A DNA stretch of 34,746 nucleotides from Alphaproteobacteria bacterium (GTDB taxonomy: Bacteria; Pseudomonadota; Alphaproteobacteria; Rickettsiales; UBA998), in the NCBI GenBank assembly GCA_004293935.1, contig RDZH01000027.1:1-34746 (forward strand). Reading direction: 5' to 3'. A model generated the notes under the pieces. It was not told where the DNA came from, searched no databases, and saw nothing but the letters and a program-made list of their open reading frames with translations. Shown here in pieces: positions 1 to 9,008 of this stretch (positions are counted from its first letter, which is position 1; every line of letters starts with the position of its first letter). The position numbers and the translations under genes were made by a program.

Positions 1-111
1 AAATTTATCTCACCCTACGATAAACTCGTTCAAGAATTTGACCAAAAACCCCATCTATTCAACATTAATCCAATCCATAAGTTGATGGGACTGAACAAAA
101 AGTTACAGTAG
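1..111 (+). CDS. C-terminal tail of a probable IS481-type transposase (partial)
   Basis: The plus strand is open from the window edge to a TAG stop at 109–111, giving 36 residues that end in a pattern like NPIHKLMGLN. A short acidic/aromatic stretch followed by NPxHxxxGLN at the extreme C-terminus resembles what I recall of integrase-core (DDE) transposases of the IS481 group. The rest of the gene lies outside the window, so no catalytic residues can be checked. It converges tail to tail with uvrC, with only 16 bases between the stops. It could equally be the end of another short unknown protein; the family name is an inference from a short tail. Confidence 0.4.
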   Translation, partial: KFISPYDKLVQEFDQKPHLFNINPIHKLMGLNKKLQ

Positions 112-127
112 CGTTACAAAGAATGTG

Positions 128-1975
128 TTACTCATGAAAAAAATCATAAATCTGTTGCGCAATGCGCGCATTAATGCCCTCCACTTTGCACAACGCCTCA
201 TAGGATGCCTCGGCAACCGCTTTGCTTGATCCAAAATGCAGCATCAAGGCTTTTTTGCGTGCTGATCCAATATTGGGAATATCATCTAATACGGAATGTT
301 GCATGGCATTGGCACGCTTGATGCGATGAGAGCTAATCGCAAAACGATGCACTTCATCACGCAACCGTTGCAGATAATGCAGGGTGGGATTATTCACAGG
401 CAGTTGAAACGGCTCGCGATCAGGCATAAAGAAATGCTCCCGCCCTGCATTACGATCCACCCCTTTGGCAATACACACAAAGGGAAGATTTTCGATGCCT
501 AAAGTAGCAAGCACCTCTGCGGTAGTGGACATATGCCCTTTGCCGCCATCAATCAATAATAAATCTGCCCACATGCCAAGGCTGCGATCGGGGTCTTCCT
601 TACGAAGGCGAGATAGGCGACGGGTAAGCACTTGTTTCAACATGGCATAATCATCACCTGCGGTTAGTTCTTCCAAGCGAATCGTAAACCGACGGTACTG
701 TGATTTCTCAAAGCCCTGCTCCCCGCTAACGATCATTCCGCCTACCGCGTGCGTGCCTGAAATATGGCTATTATCATAGACTTCAATGCGTTTGGGCGTG
801 ATCTTCAAACCAAACACATCACGCACCGCTTCTAGGTGCTTCAATTCACTGGTGCGCTGCGCCAAACGTAATTGCAACGCCGTCTGCGCTTGATTTTGCA
901 AGGCTTCCACCACACGCTTGCGCTCCCCGCGTTGCGGCACACTTAACTCAACTTTACGCTGTGCATTCATGCTGAGGGCATCTTGCAGCACCTCTACATC
1001 CTTAGGCGTGCGATCCAGCAAAATCAACTTCGGGATGGGGTGCGTCTGATAATATTGCCCCATAAATGCCGTGATTAATTCCTCGGGAGTTTGGTCACTA
1101 AATTGTGCAGGAAAATAGGCATGATTGCCAAAATGCATCCCCGCCCGAAAAAACCATATCTGCACACATGCTTGCCCTGATTCATGATGGCACGCAATGA
1201 CATCGGCTTCTTCGAGTGTACTTTGCACCATCTGTTGCTGCTCTTGAATCTGCGTGAGAATACGAATACGATCCCGACACACACTTGCCCGTTCATACTC
1301 ATAGTTTTCTGCATGAACCTGCATCTCTTGGGTGAGTTGCTCCTGCACCTCACGATTCTTACCCCGCAAAAACTGGCTTGCCTGACGAATGAGGCTGGCA
1401 TAATCTTGCTTATTGATGATGTTCACGCATGGCGCGCTGCATCGTTTAATTTGATATTGCAAGCATGGACGGGTGCGATGTTGAAAGATAGTGTCGCTAC
1501 AAGGGCGTAACAAAAATGCTTTTTGCAGCAATGTAATGGTTTCATCCACGGCTTGTGCGGATGCGAATGGACCAAAATAGGTTTCATCTCGCGCTTGCGC
1601 CCCGCGATGTTTGACGATTCTTGGGAATTCGTGATTGGTGAGGCATATATAGGGATAGGATTTATCGTCTTTCAACAAAATATTATAGCGGGGCTGATAT
1701 TTTTTAATAAGCGTTGCTTCCAACAGCAAGGCTTCCGCCTCATTGCGCGTCTCAATCACCTCCATACGCACTGTGAGTGCCACCATCCGCATAATACGGT
1801 TTGATAAGCCTGACGTGCTGGTATAATTACGAATACGGTTACTAAGATTCTTGGCTTTGCCCACATACAGCACCGCATCATCTGCACCGATCATACGATA
1901 TACGCCTGATTTCGTGCTGACACGCTGTACAAATGCAACAATATATTCGCGCCCTTTGAGTTGCTCGTGTTCCAT
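128..1975 (-). CDS. uvrC: UvrABC excinuclease subunit C
   Basis: This 615-residue protein is full length for UvrC, the nuclease that cuts the damaged strand on both sides of a lesion in nucleotide excision repair. The N-terminus holds the GIY-YIG nuclease (GVYRM at residues 24–28, then VLYVGKAKNL), which makes the 3' cut. A UVR motif rich in charged residues near residues 215–240 is the UvrB-contact site. The RNase H-like 5' nuclease domain contains YDNSHISGTHAVGG near residue 400. The C-terminus is a helix-hairpin-helix pair (LDDIPNIGSARKKALMLHFG, then a second HhH at VEGINARIAQQI). A Cys cluster CLQYQIKRCSAPC lies near residue 170, as in most UvrC proteins. The gene stands alone; its start is 12 bases from the end of the palindromic repeat at 1987–2056. 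Confidence 0.98.
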   Translation of the reverse strand: MEHEQLKGREYIVAFVQRVSTKSGVYRMIGADDAVLYVGKAKNLSNRIRNYTSTSGLSNRIMRMVALTVRMEVIETRNEAEALLLEATLIKKYQPRYNILLKDDKSYPYICLTNHEFPRIVKHRGAQARDETYFGPFASAQAVDETITLLQKAFLLRPCSDTIFQHRTRPCLQYQIKRCSAPCVNIINKQDYASLIRQASQFLRGKNREVQEQLTQEMQVHAENYEYERASVCRDRIRILTQIQEQQQMVQSTLEEADVIACHHESGQACVQIWFFRAGMHFGNHAYFPAQFSDQTPEELITAFMGQYYQTHPIPKLILLDRTPKDVEVLQDALSMNAQRKVELSVPQRGERKRVVEALQNQAQTALQLRLAQRTSELKHLEAVRDVFGLKITPKRIEVYDNSHISGTHAVGGMIVSGEQGFEKSQYRRFTIRLEELTAGDDYAMLKQVLTRRLSRLRKEDPDRSLGMWADLLLIDGGKGHMSTTAEVLATLGIENLPFVCIAKGVDRNAGREHFFMPDREPFQLPVNNPTLHYLQRLRDEVHRFAISSHRIKRANAMQHSVLDDIPNIGSARKKALMLHFGSSKAVAEASYEALCKVEGINARIAQQIYDFFHE

Positions 1976-1986
1976 AAAAACTACCT

Positions 1987-2056
1987 CGTCATTCCTGCGT
2001 AGGCAGGAATCCAGTAACGACAGTACGATCTGGATACCCGCCTTCGCGGGTATGAC
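1987..2056. repeat. Dispersed palindromic repeat, copy A
   Basis: This is an imperfect inverted repeat of about 70 bp. The outer arms read CGTCATTCCTGCG...GGCAGGAATCCAG on the left and CTGGATACCCGCC...GCGGGTATGAC on the right, with a central loop of roughly 14–18 bases. Copies B (8917–8991) and C (24036–24107) share the GTCAT...ATCCAG / CTGGAT...ATGAC plan but differ in the inner arm. It lies between the 5' end of uvrC and the 3' end of the RND pump gene. Such extragenic palindromes are common in proteobacterial genomes and give spurious ORFs with a WIPAFAGMT-like peptide. Confidence 0.85.
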
Positions 2057-2085
2057 AATATTGTGGATTTATACACCATACCTCC

Positions 2086-5000
2086 TTATGATCGTGATAC
2101 ATCCAGCTTACGATAGCGCAACATGATGAATGCAGGCGTGACTAATAGAGTCAACACCGTTGCAAAAGAAAGCCCCCCTGCAATCGCCGTGGATAATTGT
2201 ACCCACCACTGACTCGATGGCGCGCCAATGGTAATATCACGCTCAACAAAGTTGATATTCATACTCAATGCCATAGGAATCAAACCCAACACAGTTGTAC
2301 CTGCGGTAAGCAAAATAGGACGAAGGCGTACCGATGCCGCAAGCAACAATGCATCTTGCACCTTCATTCCTTGTTTGCGCAACACATCAAATGTATCAAT
2401 CAGAATAATGTTATTATTCACCACCACACCTGCAAGGGTAATCACCCCTACCCCACTCATCACAATACCAAAAGGCGCACCACTAATCAGATGCCCAATC
2501 AATACCCCGCCCGTGGATAAAAACACCCCCGTCATAATCACGAACATACGGTAATAGCTATTAAATTGTGCCGTGAGCAATACCACCATCGCAAATAATG
2601 CAATCGCAAAGGCTATGCTTAAAAACTGCATCGCCTCTTTTTGTTCTTCATCTTCACCTTTGAAACGGATGGATACTTCAGGATCAAGATCCAAGGTTGT
2701 GAGTAAATCTGCAACCTCTTTCACCTTACTATCCACCACCACACCTTCTTTCACATCCGCTTTGATGACCATGGTGCGTAGCCCTTCTGAACGCTGAATA
2801 GTCGTGATCGCGTTTTTTGCTACGCGCTTCACAAAGTTACTGATAGGCTCTAATGACCCTACGGACGTGAATACACGTTGCTGCGCTAATTGATCCAAGG
2901 TACGAAACGTCTCAGGAAAGCGCACCACAATATCAATTTCATCATCGGCATCATCAGGGCGGAATGCATTCACTTTCACGCCATTGGTTGCCAATTTCAA
3001 CACTTGCCCTATTTGCGCTACGGAGACATCATTGCGCCCTGCTTTTTCGCGATCAACCTCATATTCCCACTCAATAGCGGGTTTTGGGCGATCATCTTCT
3101 ATGTCTCGTAAACCCTCAACCTTCGCAAGTGCATCCACTACACGTGTCACCATCGGTGCGATACGTTCTGGATCACGGCTTGAGAATTCCAGTTGCAATG
3201 CCTTGCCCGTTGGCGGCCCTTCTTGCTGCTTTGCTGTTTCAATGATCACGCCCGATAAATCCATAAGACGCTGCCGTGCATCATTTAATATCTCAGCGGC
3301 CGGGCGACGATTTCGCCATGATACAAATTCAAGCTGCACAATGCCAATCGTATCCAATGGAATATCGCGTACCGTGGTTGCTCCTGCTTGCGTGAAGAAA
3401 AAACGCACCTCATCTTTTAAGGGTTCAATGCGCTTTTCCACCTGCTTCATGATGCGATCTTTTTCTTCTAAGGAAAGATTCCCAACACTACGCACTAAAA
3501 TATTAGCATTTTTAGGTTCAATATCTGGAAAGAATTCTACTCCTGGACCTGCAAAGAAAAAGATGGCATATACGGCAAATACCCCGCCCACTTGAACAAA
3601 TACGGTGCGCCACGGACGGTGCAATATGCGTTTGAGCAAGGCAACATAACGCTGCGTGAAGGGATGATCCGACATAATTTCATGATCTTCATCCCCATCT
3701 ATCACGGTGCGCGCCACTTTTTTGCTACGCATCACCGCACCCATCGTCGGAATAAAGATCAACGCCACGATGAGGGATGCGAACAATACCACAATCATCG
3801 TGATTGGCATATATTTCATGAACTGCCCAACAATCCCCGGCCAAAAGAGCAAAGGGAGGAACACCAATATGCCCATCAAGACACTTGAGAAAATTGGCAT
3901 AAACATACGACTTGCAGCGCGTTGGAAGGCATGTTTTGGGGTAAACCCGTGTTGATGCATCAAGCGATCAGCATATTCACACACCACAATCGCCGCATCT
4001 ACCACCATCCCTGAGGCAAGAATCATACTGAACAATACCACAATATTCATCGTATAGCCCATCATGCCAAGCACCAACACCCCCATTAAGAAGGAGGCAG
4101 GAATAGAACTTGCCACCAACAATGCGGAGCGGACTTCCATTGTCAATAGCACCATCAACAATACCAACAACACCGCAAACACAATGTTATTTTCTAAATC
4201 ACTGAGCATCTCACGCACTTCATCGGAGGTATCTTGCGTGTAGGACACCTCAATATACGATGGCCAATAGAGACGTTCACGATCCACCACCTTTTTCACC
4301 TCGGCAATCGTATCAATCAGATTCGCCCCTGCGCGTTTTGATACGGCAATACCCACGGAGGGCTTACCATTAATGCGGGCATGGCTTTGGGCATCCTTAA
4401 AGGTTCGGCGTATGGTGGCAATATCTTTCAATACCACCACCTTATCTTTAGTATTGATAATCGGGATATGCATCAAATCTTTCGCATTCTCGATGAGTCC
4501 TGAAAGTTTGATGCGAAACTGACCATGATCATGATCCATCTGCCCCGCAGCAATCAGAATGTTGTTATTCTGCACACGGCGTAACACTTCCGCAGGGTTG
4601 ATATTATAGCCCTCTAGGGTACGTGGATCGATGAGGATTTCTAGCACCTCCTCGCGTTCCCCTGCAATTTTTGCCTCCAGCACGGCACTCACGCCCTCAA
4701 TATCATCACGCAAACGTCGCGCCAATGTGATGAGGGTGCGTTCATCCGTATCACCACTCAACACCACATTCACTACAGGGAACTGGCTAAAATTCACCTC
4801 ATTGACCTTAGGTTCATCCGCTTCCGCAGGTAATTCCGCCTTGGCACTATCCACCGCTGCCCGCACATCCGCCAATGCGGCATCAGGATTAAAACCTGCA
4901 CGAAATTCCAGCGTCACGGAGGCAAAACCTTCTTGCGCCGTTGCTGTCATATTCTTGACATTATCAATCGTGCGCAACTGTTTCTCCATAGGGCGGATGA

Positions 5001-5193
5001 GCAACCGCTCCCCATCCTCTGGTGATATGCCTTCCAAAAACATGGATACATAAATAATCGGCACTTGCACATCGGGGGATGATTCTTTAGGAATCTGCAC
5101 ATAAGCCACGCTGCCTGCAATCATAATGAATGCAAGCATCATGAGTACGACTCGATGCGAACGAATGGATAAGCTAATCAAATTATCCATCAT
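2086..5193 (-). CDS. RND-family efflux permease
   Basis: This 1035-residue inner-membrane proton-driven transporter is of the AcrB/HAE type and is full length for the family. It has an N-terminal transmembrane helix (about residues 12–29), a large periplasmic porter domain, a central membrane block near residues 330–470, a second periplasmic domain, and a final membrane block from about residue 860. The TM4 motif reads GMVVDAAIVVCEYADR; only the first of AcrB's paired aspartates (D407/D408) is kept and the second position is Ala. The TM10 position of AcrB Lys940 is in GVVVNNNIILIDTFD, so Asn-rich. I recall this combination from a distinct RND subfamily, so the substrate should not be assumed to match AcrB. 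The membrane-fusion gene lies 11 bases upstream. No TolC-type gene is in the window. Either of two adjacent ATG codons could be the start, behind an AAGGA sequence. Confidence 0.95.
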   Translation of the reverse strand: MMDNLISLSIRSHRVVLMMLAFIMIAGSVAYVQIPKESSPDVQVPIIYVSMFLEGISPEDGERLLIRPMEKQLRTIDNVKNMTATAQEGFASVTLEFRAGFNPDAALADVRAAVDSAKAELPAEADEPKVNEVNFSQFPVVNVVLSGDTDERTLITLARRLRDDIEGVSAVLEAKIAGEREEVLEILIDPRTLEGYNINPAEVLRRVQNNNILIAAGQMDHDHGQFRIKLSGLIENAKDLMHIPIINTKDKVVVLKDIATIRRTFKDAQSHARINGKPSVGIAVSKRAGANLIDTIAEVKKVVDRERLYWPSYIEVSYTQDTSDEVREMLSDLENNIVFAVLLVLLMVLLTMEVRSALLVASSIPASFLMGVLVLGMMGYTMNIVVLFSMILASGMVVDAAIVVCEYADRLMHQHGFTPKHAFQRAASRMFMPIFSSVLMGILVFLPLLFWPGIVGQFMKYMPITMIVVLFASLIVALIFIPTMGAVMRSKKVARTVIDGDEDHEIMSDHPFTQRYVALLKRILHRPWRTVFVQVGGVFAVYAIFFFAGPGVEFFPDIEPKNANILVRSVGNLSLEEKDRIMKQVEKRIEPLKDEVRFFFTQAGATTVRDIPLDTIGIVQLEFVSWRNRRPAAEILNDARQRLMDLSGVIIETAKQQEGPPTGKALQLEFSSRDPERIAPMVTRVVDALAKVEGLRDIEDDRPKPAIEWEYEVDREKAGRNDVSVAQIGQVLKLATNGVKVNAFRPDDADDEIDIVVRFPETFRTLDQLAQQRVFTSVGSLEPISNFVKRVAKNAITTIQRSEGLRTMVIKADVKEGVVVDSKVKEVADLLTTLDLDPEVSIRFKGEDEEQKEAMQFLSIAFAIALFAMVVLLTAQFNSYYRMFVIMTGVFLSTGGVLIGHLISGAPFGIVMSGVGVITLAGVVVNNNIILIDTFDVLRKQGMKVQDALLLAASVRLRPILLTAGTTVLGLIPMALSMNINFVERDITIGAPSSQWWVQLSTAIAGGLSFATVLTLLVTPAFIMLRYRKLDVSRS

Positions 5194-5204
5194 AGGACGA
5201 TTCC

Positions 5205-6350
5205 TTACTGATCAAGTATCAAGGCTTCTTGCGGGGTAGGTTCAAAAGTCAAACGCTCCTGCGCCACCTTCATGCCATCTGTGACATAATGATGCCCTGC
5301 AATGAGAATCTGTGCATGTTCTTCAAGCCCACTCACCCATACGCCCTCTGCATCTTCAGATAATATTTCTACCGTTTGCGCATGTACCTTGGAATGTTCA
5401 TCAAGCGTTTTGATACGTATCACCCCCGCATCATCCAATGACAATGCTGATGATGGGATATAATGCCCCTGCGCGTAATCAAGCGGTACTTTAATGGTGA
5501 TATTCTGCCCTGCAATCAGCTTTGTCTCAGGATTATCCAACGTCACTTCCATAGGATAGCTGCGCGTTTCATCCTGCGCCACATGCGCAAGCATCGATAG
5601 TCGCCCGACATGCTCGCTACCATCTGCTAATATCACACGGATCGGAGCTGCCTCATCAACAAATGAACGATCCGCTTGACTGATATGCCCAACACCCAAC
5701 ATCGGATCAAGTGACACCATACGCGCCACCGCACCTTCTGCACCAAAAACGCCAATCCCTCCAAAATCACCAACTTCAACATGAATCGATTCCACCACAC
5801 CATCAAAAGGCGCGATAACTTTGGTGAAGCCAATTTCTTGTTTCATGCGTAAAATGTCCGCACGCGCTTGTTCCAACTCCGCTGAAGATCGAGCGCGTGT
5901 AAGAGCAGATTCATAGCCCTTGGCATAAAGTTTACGGCGTGCTTCAAACTCTTTTTCACGAAAAGTCAAGGATGCATAGGCAGCCTTTAAGCGTTCTTGC
6001 CTATCTTGCATATCTAGCTGGATAATCGCATCCCCCGCTTTGAGCTTCTGCCCTTCCTTCGCGATCACTTCTTTCACTTCGCCCGAAGTTTGTGCCATGA
6101 TCTTCACATCTTTTGATGGTTTAAGCTGCCCTTGCACCGTTGCGATACGCTGCACATGCTGCGCTTGGCTACGGCGTACCACTAAGCGCATCTCTTGATC
6201 TGATAGATTTGATGCTTTAGGCATCATGCTGGACTGTTCTTGATTGCGTTCTGAGACCACCACCCCTGATCCCACCCATAGGCATGTGATGATGGTGATG
6301 CACAAAGCAACACGTTGTTGAGAAGAAAGTTTTTTATACCATTGACGCAT
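5205..6350 (-). CDS. Periplasmic membrane-fusion (adaptor) subunit of the RND pump
   Basis: This 381-residue HlyD/AcrA-like adaptor joins the RND permease to an outer-membrane channel. An N-terminal anchor helix (about residues 14–32, VALCITIITCLWVGSGVVV) follows a basic start. The lipoyl half-motifs flank a short alpha-hairpin: VATVQGQLKPSKDVKIMAQ...GEVKEVIAKEGQKLKAGD on one side and VIAPFDGVVESIHVEVGD on the other. A beta-barrel region and membrane-proximal domain follow. The open frame extends 39 codons further upstream, but that part is a poor secreted N-terminus; the chosen ATG at 6350 directly precedes the basic/hydrophobic anchor. It is cotranscribed with the permease (11-base gap) and divergent from hisZ. 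Confidence 0.92.
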   Translation of the reverse strand: MRQWYKKLSSQQRVALCITIITCLWVGSGVVVSERNQEQSSMMPKASNLSDQEMRLVVRRSQAQHVQRIATVQGQLKPSKDVKIMAQTSGEVKEVIAKEGQKLKAGDAIIQLDMQDRQERLKAAYASLTFREKEFEARRKLYAKGYESALTRARSSAELEQARADILRMKQEIGFTKVIAPFDGVVESIHVEVGDFGGIGVFGAEGAVARMVSLDPMLGVGHISQADRSFVDEAAPIRVILADGSEHVGRLSMLAHVAQDETRSYPMEVTLDNPETKLIAGQNITIKVPLDYAQGHYIPSSALSLDDAGVIRIKTLDEHSKVHAQTVEILSEDAEGVWVSGLEEHAQILIAGHHYVTDGMKVAQERLTFEPTPQEALILDQ

Positions 6351-6525
6351 AGAGATTCCGCTGTATGATGCTGTTACGATCGCATTTTTGTTTGCATTTT
6401 TTGTTCGCAATGTCGTAACGTGCATTGACCTGAATAGAGAAATAGAATAAACCTTGTAGTTCGTCAAGTAAGGATATGATGTTCTTATGATTTCTGACCA
6501 TTAATTATGCTACCGTTCACATATT

Positions 6526-7584
6526 ATGACATTATACACTGCACCGCTTTTGCCCTCTGGGCTACAAGATAGCCTCACTCCTGCGACAGAGTATGATCGC
6601 CACGTCACCAATAAGCTATTGGATCGATTCACTTTATTTGGCTATGCGCAAGTAGCACCGCCATTGATGGAGTTTGAAGATACATTGCTTTCAGGCAAAG
6701 GAGCGGCGCATCAATATAATAGTTTTCGCGTCATGGATAATGCCTCACAGCGCATGATGGCGGTGCGTGCGGATATTACCCCGCAAATTGAGCGCATCGC
6801 CCGTTCACGCTTGCATCAAAAAGATGCGCCCTCCGTGTTGCGACTTTCCTATGCGGGGCAAGTATTGCGTGTTGCGCCATCGGGGCTTTCCCCTAAAAGG
6901 CAACTACGCCAAGCGGGCATTGAGATGATCGGGCAACGTAGCCATATTTCTTCCCTTGAAGTACTCACGGCCGCTCTTGAATCGCTTGAATTGCTCGGAC
7001 TCAATCAATTAGTGGTGAGTTTCTCACTTGCGGGGCTGTTTGAGGCGTTATTCCATCATTGCTTGCCCGCCTCACAGGCAATTATTCATAAAGCGATTAT
7101 CCATAAGGATATGGGATCACTGCCCGAAGCGATGCCCTACAAACAACAGACTTTAGCCCTTTTGCATGGTACGATTGTGACGGATGGCTTGCCTGCGAGC
7201 GCACAAGAAATGATCAACCATATGTGCGAACTTCAAAAAGAAATACACCAACGCTTTGCACATGTAACCTTCTTATATGATCCCTTTGATAGCTTAGGGT
7301 TTGATTATCATGAAGGGGTATGCTTCACCCTACTGGATTGCGCCACACGACAAGAACTAGCGCGTGGCGGAAATTATCGTCTTGATCATCATATTTCGGG
7401 GTGCGGTGTGACATTCTATGTTGACCGGTTGATTGACACAGCACTGAATATACCGCCCTCACCACCCATACAGCATCTTAGTGCTACGACAAGCTATGCA
7501 CAAGGCAAAGCGTGGCGTGATGAAGGTACGGTTACCATCCATGCCACCCAACCTACTCTTGCATCTCGGGTAACATTTGAATAA
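6526..7584 (+). CDS. hisZ: ATP phosphoribosyltransferase regulatory subunit HisZ
   Basis: This 352-residue protein has the class II histidyl-tRNA synthetase fold but no anticodon-binding domain, as expected for HisZ, which partners the short form of HisG in the first step of histidine synthesis. Visible markers are the motif-2-like block RADITPQIERIARSRL, then LRLSYAGQVLRV, QAGIEMIG and the glycine turn RGGNYRLDHHISGCGVTFYVDR corresponding to motif 3. The placement directly before purA (34 bases) is a known alphaproteobacterial arrangement and supports HisZ over a true HisS. No hisG is in the window, so the partner must be encoded elsewhere. No clear Shine–Dalgarno sequence precedes the ATG. 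Confidence 0.92.
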   Translation: MTLYTAPLLPSGLQDSLTPATEYDRHVTNKLLDRFTLFGYAQVAPPLMEFEDTLLSGKGAAHQYNSFRVMDNASQRMMAVRADITPQIERIARSRLHQKDAPSVLRLSYAGQVLRVAPSGLSPKRQLRQAGIEMIGQRSHISSLEVLTAALESLELLGLNQLVVSFSLAGLFEALFHHCLPASQAIIHKAIIHKDMGSLPEAMPYKQQTLALLHGTIVTDGLPASAQEMINHMCELQKEIHQRFAHVTFLYDPFDSLGFDYHEGVCFTLLDCATRQELARGGNYRLDHHISGCGVTFYVDRLIDTALNIPPSPPIQHLSATTSYAQGKAWRDEGTVTIHATQPTLASRVTFE

Positions 7585-7618
7585 TATCTAATATAAAATT
7601 TATGGAGCAACAAATTAT

Positions 7619-8911
7619 ATGACACATGTCGCAGTAATTGGATCACAATGGGGTGATGAAGGTAAAGGAAAAGTCGTTGACTGGTTGAGTGAACGCGCTG
7701 AAGTGATTGTACGCTTTCAAGGCGGGCATAATGCTGGGCATACGTTGGTGGTTGATGGCGTAACCTACAAATTAAGTTTGCTGCCCTCTGGTGTGGTGCG
7801 CCCAAATAAACTGAGCATCATTGGCAATGGTGTGGTGATTGACCCTCATGCATTATTCAATGAAATAGAGCGAGTGAGTGCGCAAGGCTTGCATATTACG
7901 CCTGAAAATCTAATGATTGCAGATAATGCTGCATTGATTCTACCCGTGCATCAACATATGGATGGTATTGGGGAAAAACTCCGTGGCGCATCAAAAATTG
8001 GGACAACCAATCGTGGTATTGGCCCTGCCTATGAAGATAAAATTGGTCGCCGTGCGATTCGCGTATGCGATCTTGGAGAGCCTGAAGTGCTTGCATCAAA
8101 AGTGGATAGCCTGCTTGCTTATCACGCTGTGATGATGGATTATGCCGAACTTCCACCCATCAATAAAGCAGAATTGCTGGATGGTTTGCGCAGCATCAGC
8201 GCACGACTCCTTAGCCATGCGCGCCCCGTATGGCGTGTATTGCGCCAAGCAAGCATGGATCGCAAACATATCTTATTTGAAGGTGCGCAAGGTACGATGC
8301 TTGATATTGATCATGGCACATATCCCTTTGTCACCTCATCCAACACGATTGCAGGCTGCGCTGCAACAGGTAGCGGTATGGGGGTTGGCGCATTAAACTA
8401 TGTGTTGGGCATTACCAAAGCCTACACCACCCGCGTTGGTAGCGGTCCATTCCCTACAGAACTTACCGATGATATTGGCAAAAGGCTTGGGGAACGTGGG
8501 CATGAATTCGGCACAGTCACAGGAAGGGCGCGTCGTTGCGGTTGGTTTGATGCCGTCATGGTACGCCAAGCGGTGCATATTGGTGGCTTAAACGGCATTG
8601 CACTCACTAAGCTGGATGTGCTTGATGGGCTTGATGAATTGCGCATTTGCGTTGGTTATCGTTTAGGTGATCGCACGCTCGATTATTTCCCTGCAGGGCA
8701 AAACGCGCAAGCACATGTTGAACCCATCTATGAAACCATTGAAGGATGGAGCGATACAACGCATGGTTGCCGCACATGGAAAGATCTTCCCGCTGCTGCT
8801 ATTAAATATATTCGACGCATTGAAGAACTGATTGAATGCCCCGTTGCGATGCTCTCGACTAGCCCGAAACGTGAAGATACGATTTTAGTGCGTGATCCAT
8901 TTTTAGGTTAG
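7619..8911 (+). CDS. purA: Adenylosuccinate synthetase
   Basis: This 430-residue enzyme makes adenylosuccinate from IMP and aspartate with GTP, the first committed step to AMP. The N-terminus carries the GTP-binding loop [12 protein letters not shown] and the IMP-site block [14 protein letters not shown]. Further on are [14 protein letters not shown], the [24 protein letters not shown] block, [12 protein letters not shown] and the [11 protein letters not shown] stretch near the guanine site. Length and motif order match the family. A GGAG lies about ten bases before the ATG. It follows hisZ closely and is probably in the same transcript. Repeat copy B lies just beyond its stop codon, between it and the convergent glycosyltransferase gene. 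Confidence 0.98.
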   Translation: MTHVAVIGSQWGDEGKGKVVDWLSERAEVIVRFQGGHNAGHTLVVDGVTYKLSLLPSGVVRPNKLSIIGNGVVIDPHALFNEIERVSAQGLHITPENLMIADNAALILPVHQHMDGIGEKLRGASKIGTTNRGIGPAYEDKIGRRAIRVCDLGEPEVLASKVDSLLAYHAVMMDYAELPPINKAELLDGLRSISARLLSHARPVWRVLRQASMDRKHILFEGAQGTMLDIDHGTYPFVTSSNTIAGCAATGSGMGVGALNYVLGITKAYTTRVGSGPFPTELTDDIGKRLGERGHEFGTVTGRARRCGWFDAVMVRQAVHIGGLNGIALTKLDVLDGLDELRICVGYRLGDRTLDYFPAGQNAQAHVEPIYETIEGWSDTTHGCRTWKDLPAAAIKYIRRIEELIECPVAMLSTSPKREDTILVRDPFLG

Positions 8912-8916
8912 ATAGT

Positions 8917-8991
8917 CGTCATGCTTGGCGTAAGGCAGGCATCCAGAAACTACTGTTATTACTGGATTCCTGCCTTGTGCCAAGAATGACG
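8917..8991. repeat. Dispersed palindromic repeat, copy B
   Basis: This 75-bp imperfect palindrome starts CGTCATGCTTGGCG...AGGCAGGCATCCAG and ends CTGGATTCCTGCCT...CCAAGAATGACG. It sits between the convergent stops of purA and the glycosyltransferase gene, where it could end transcription from both sides, although it has no U-tract. Its right arm closely matches that of copy C (ATTCCTGCCTTRYGCCAAGAATGACG). Confidence 0.85.
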
Positions 8992-9008
8992 AGGAAGAGA
9001 AGAAAGCA

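Noticed and set aside
1851-2126. Plus-strand ORF with a WIPAFAGMT-type peptide over palindromic repeat copy A
   Set aside because: The peptide is the translation of the repeat, and the rest lies antisense to uvrC and the RND pump gene; this is a well-known artefact.
2984-3595. 203-codon plus-strand ORF inside the RND pump gene
   Set aside because: It is antisense to a clearly conserved gene, with Arg/Ser-rich composition typical of shadow frames.
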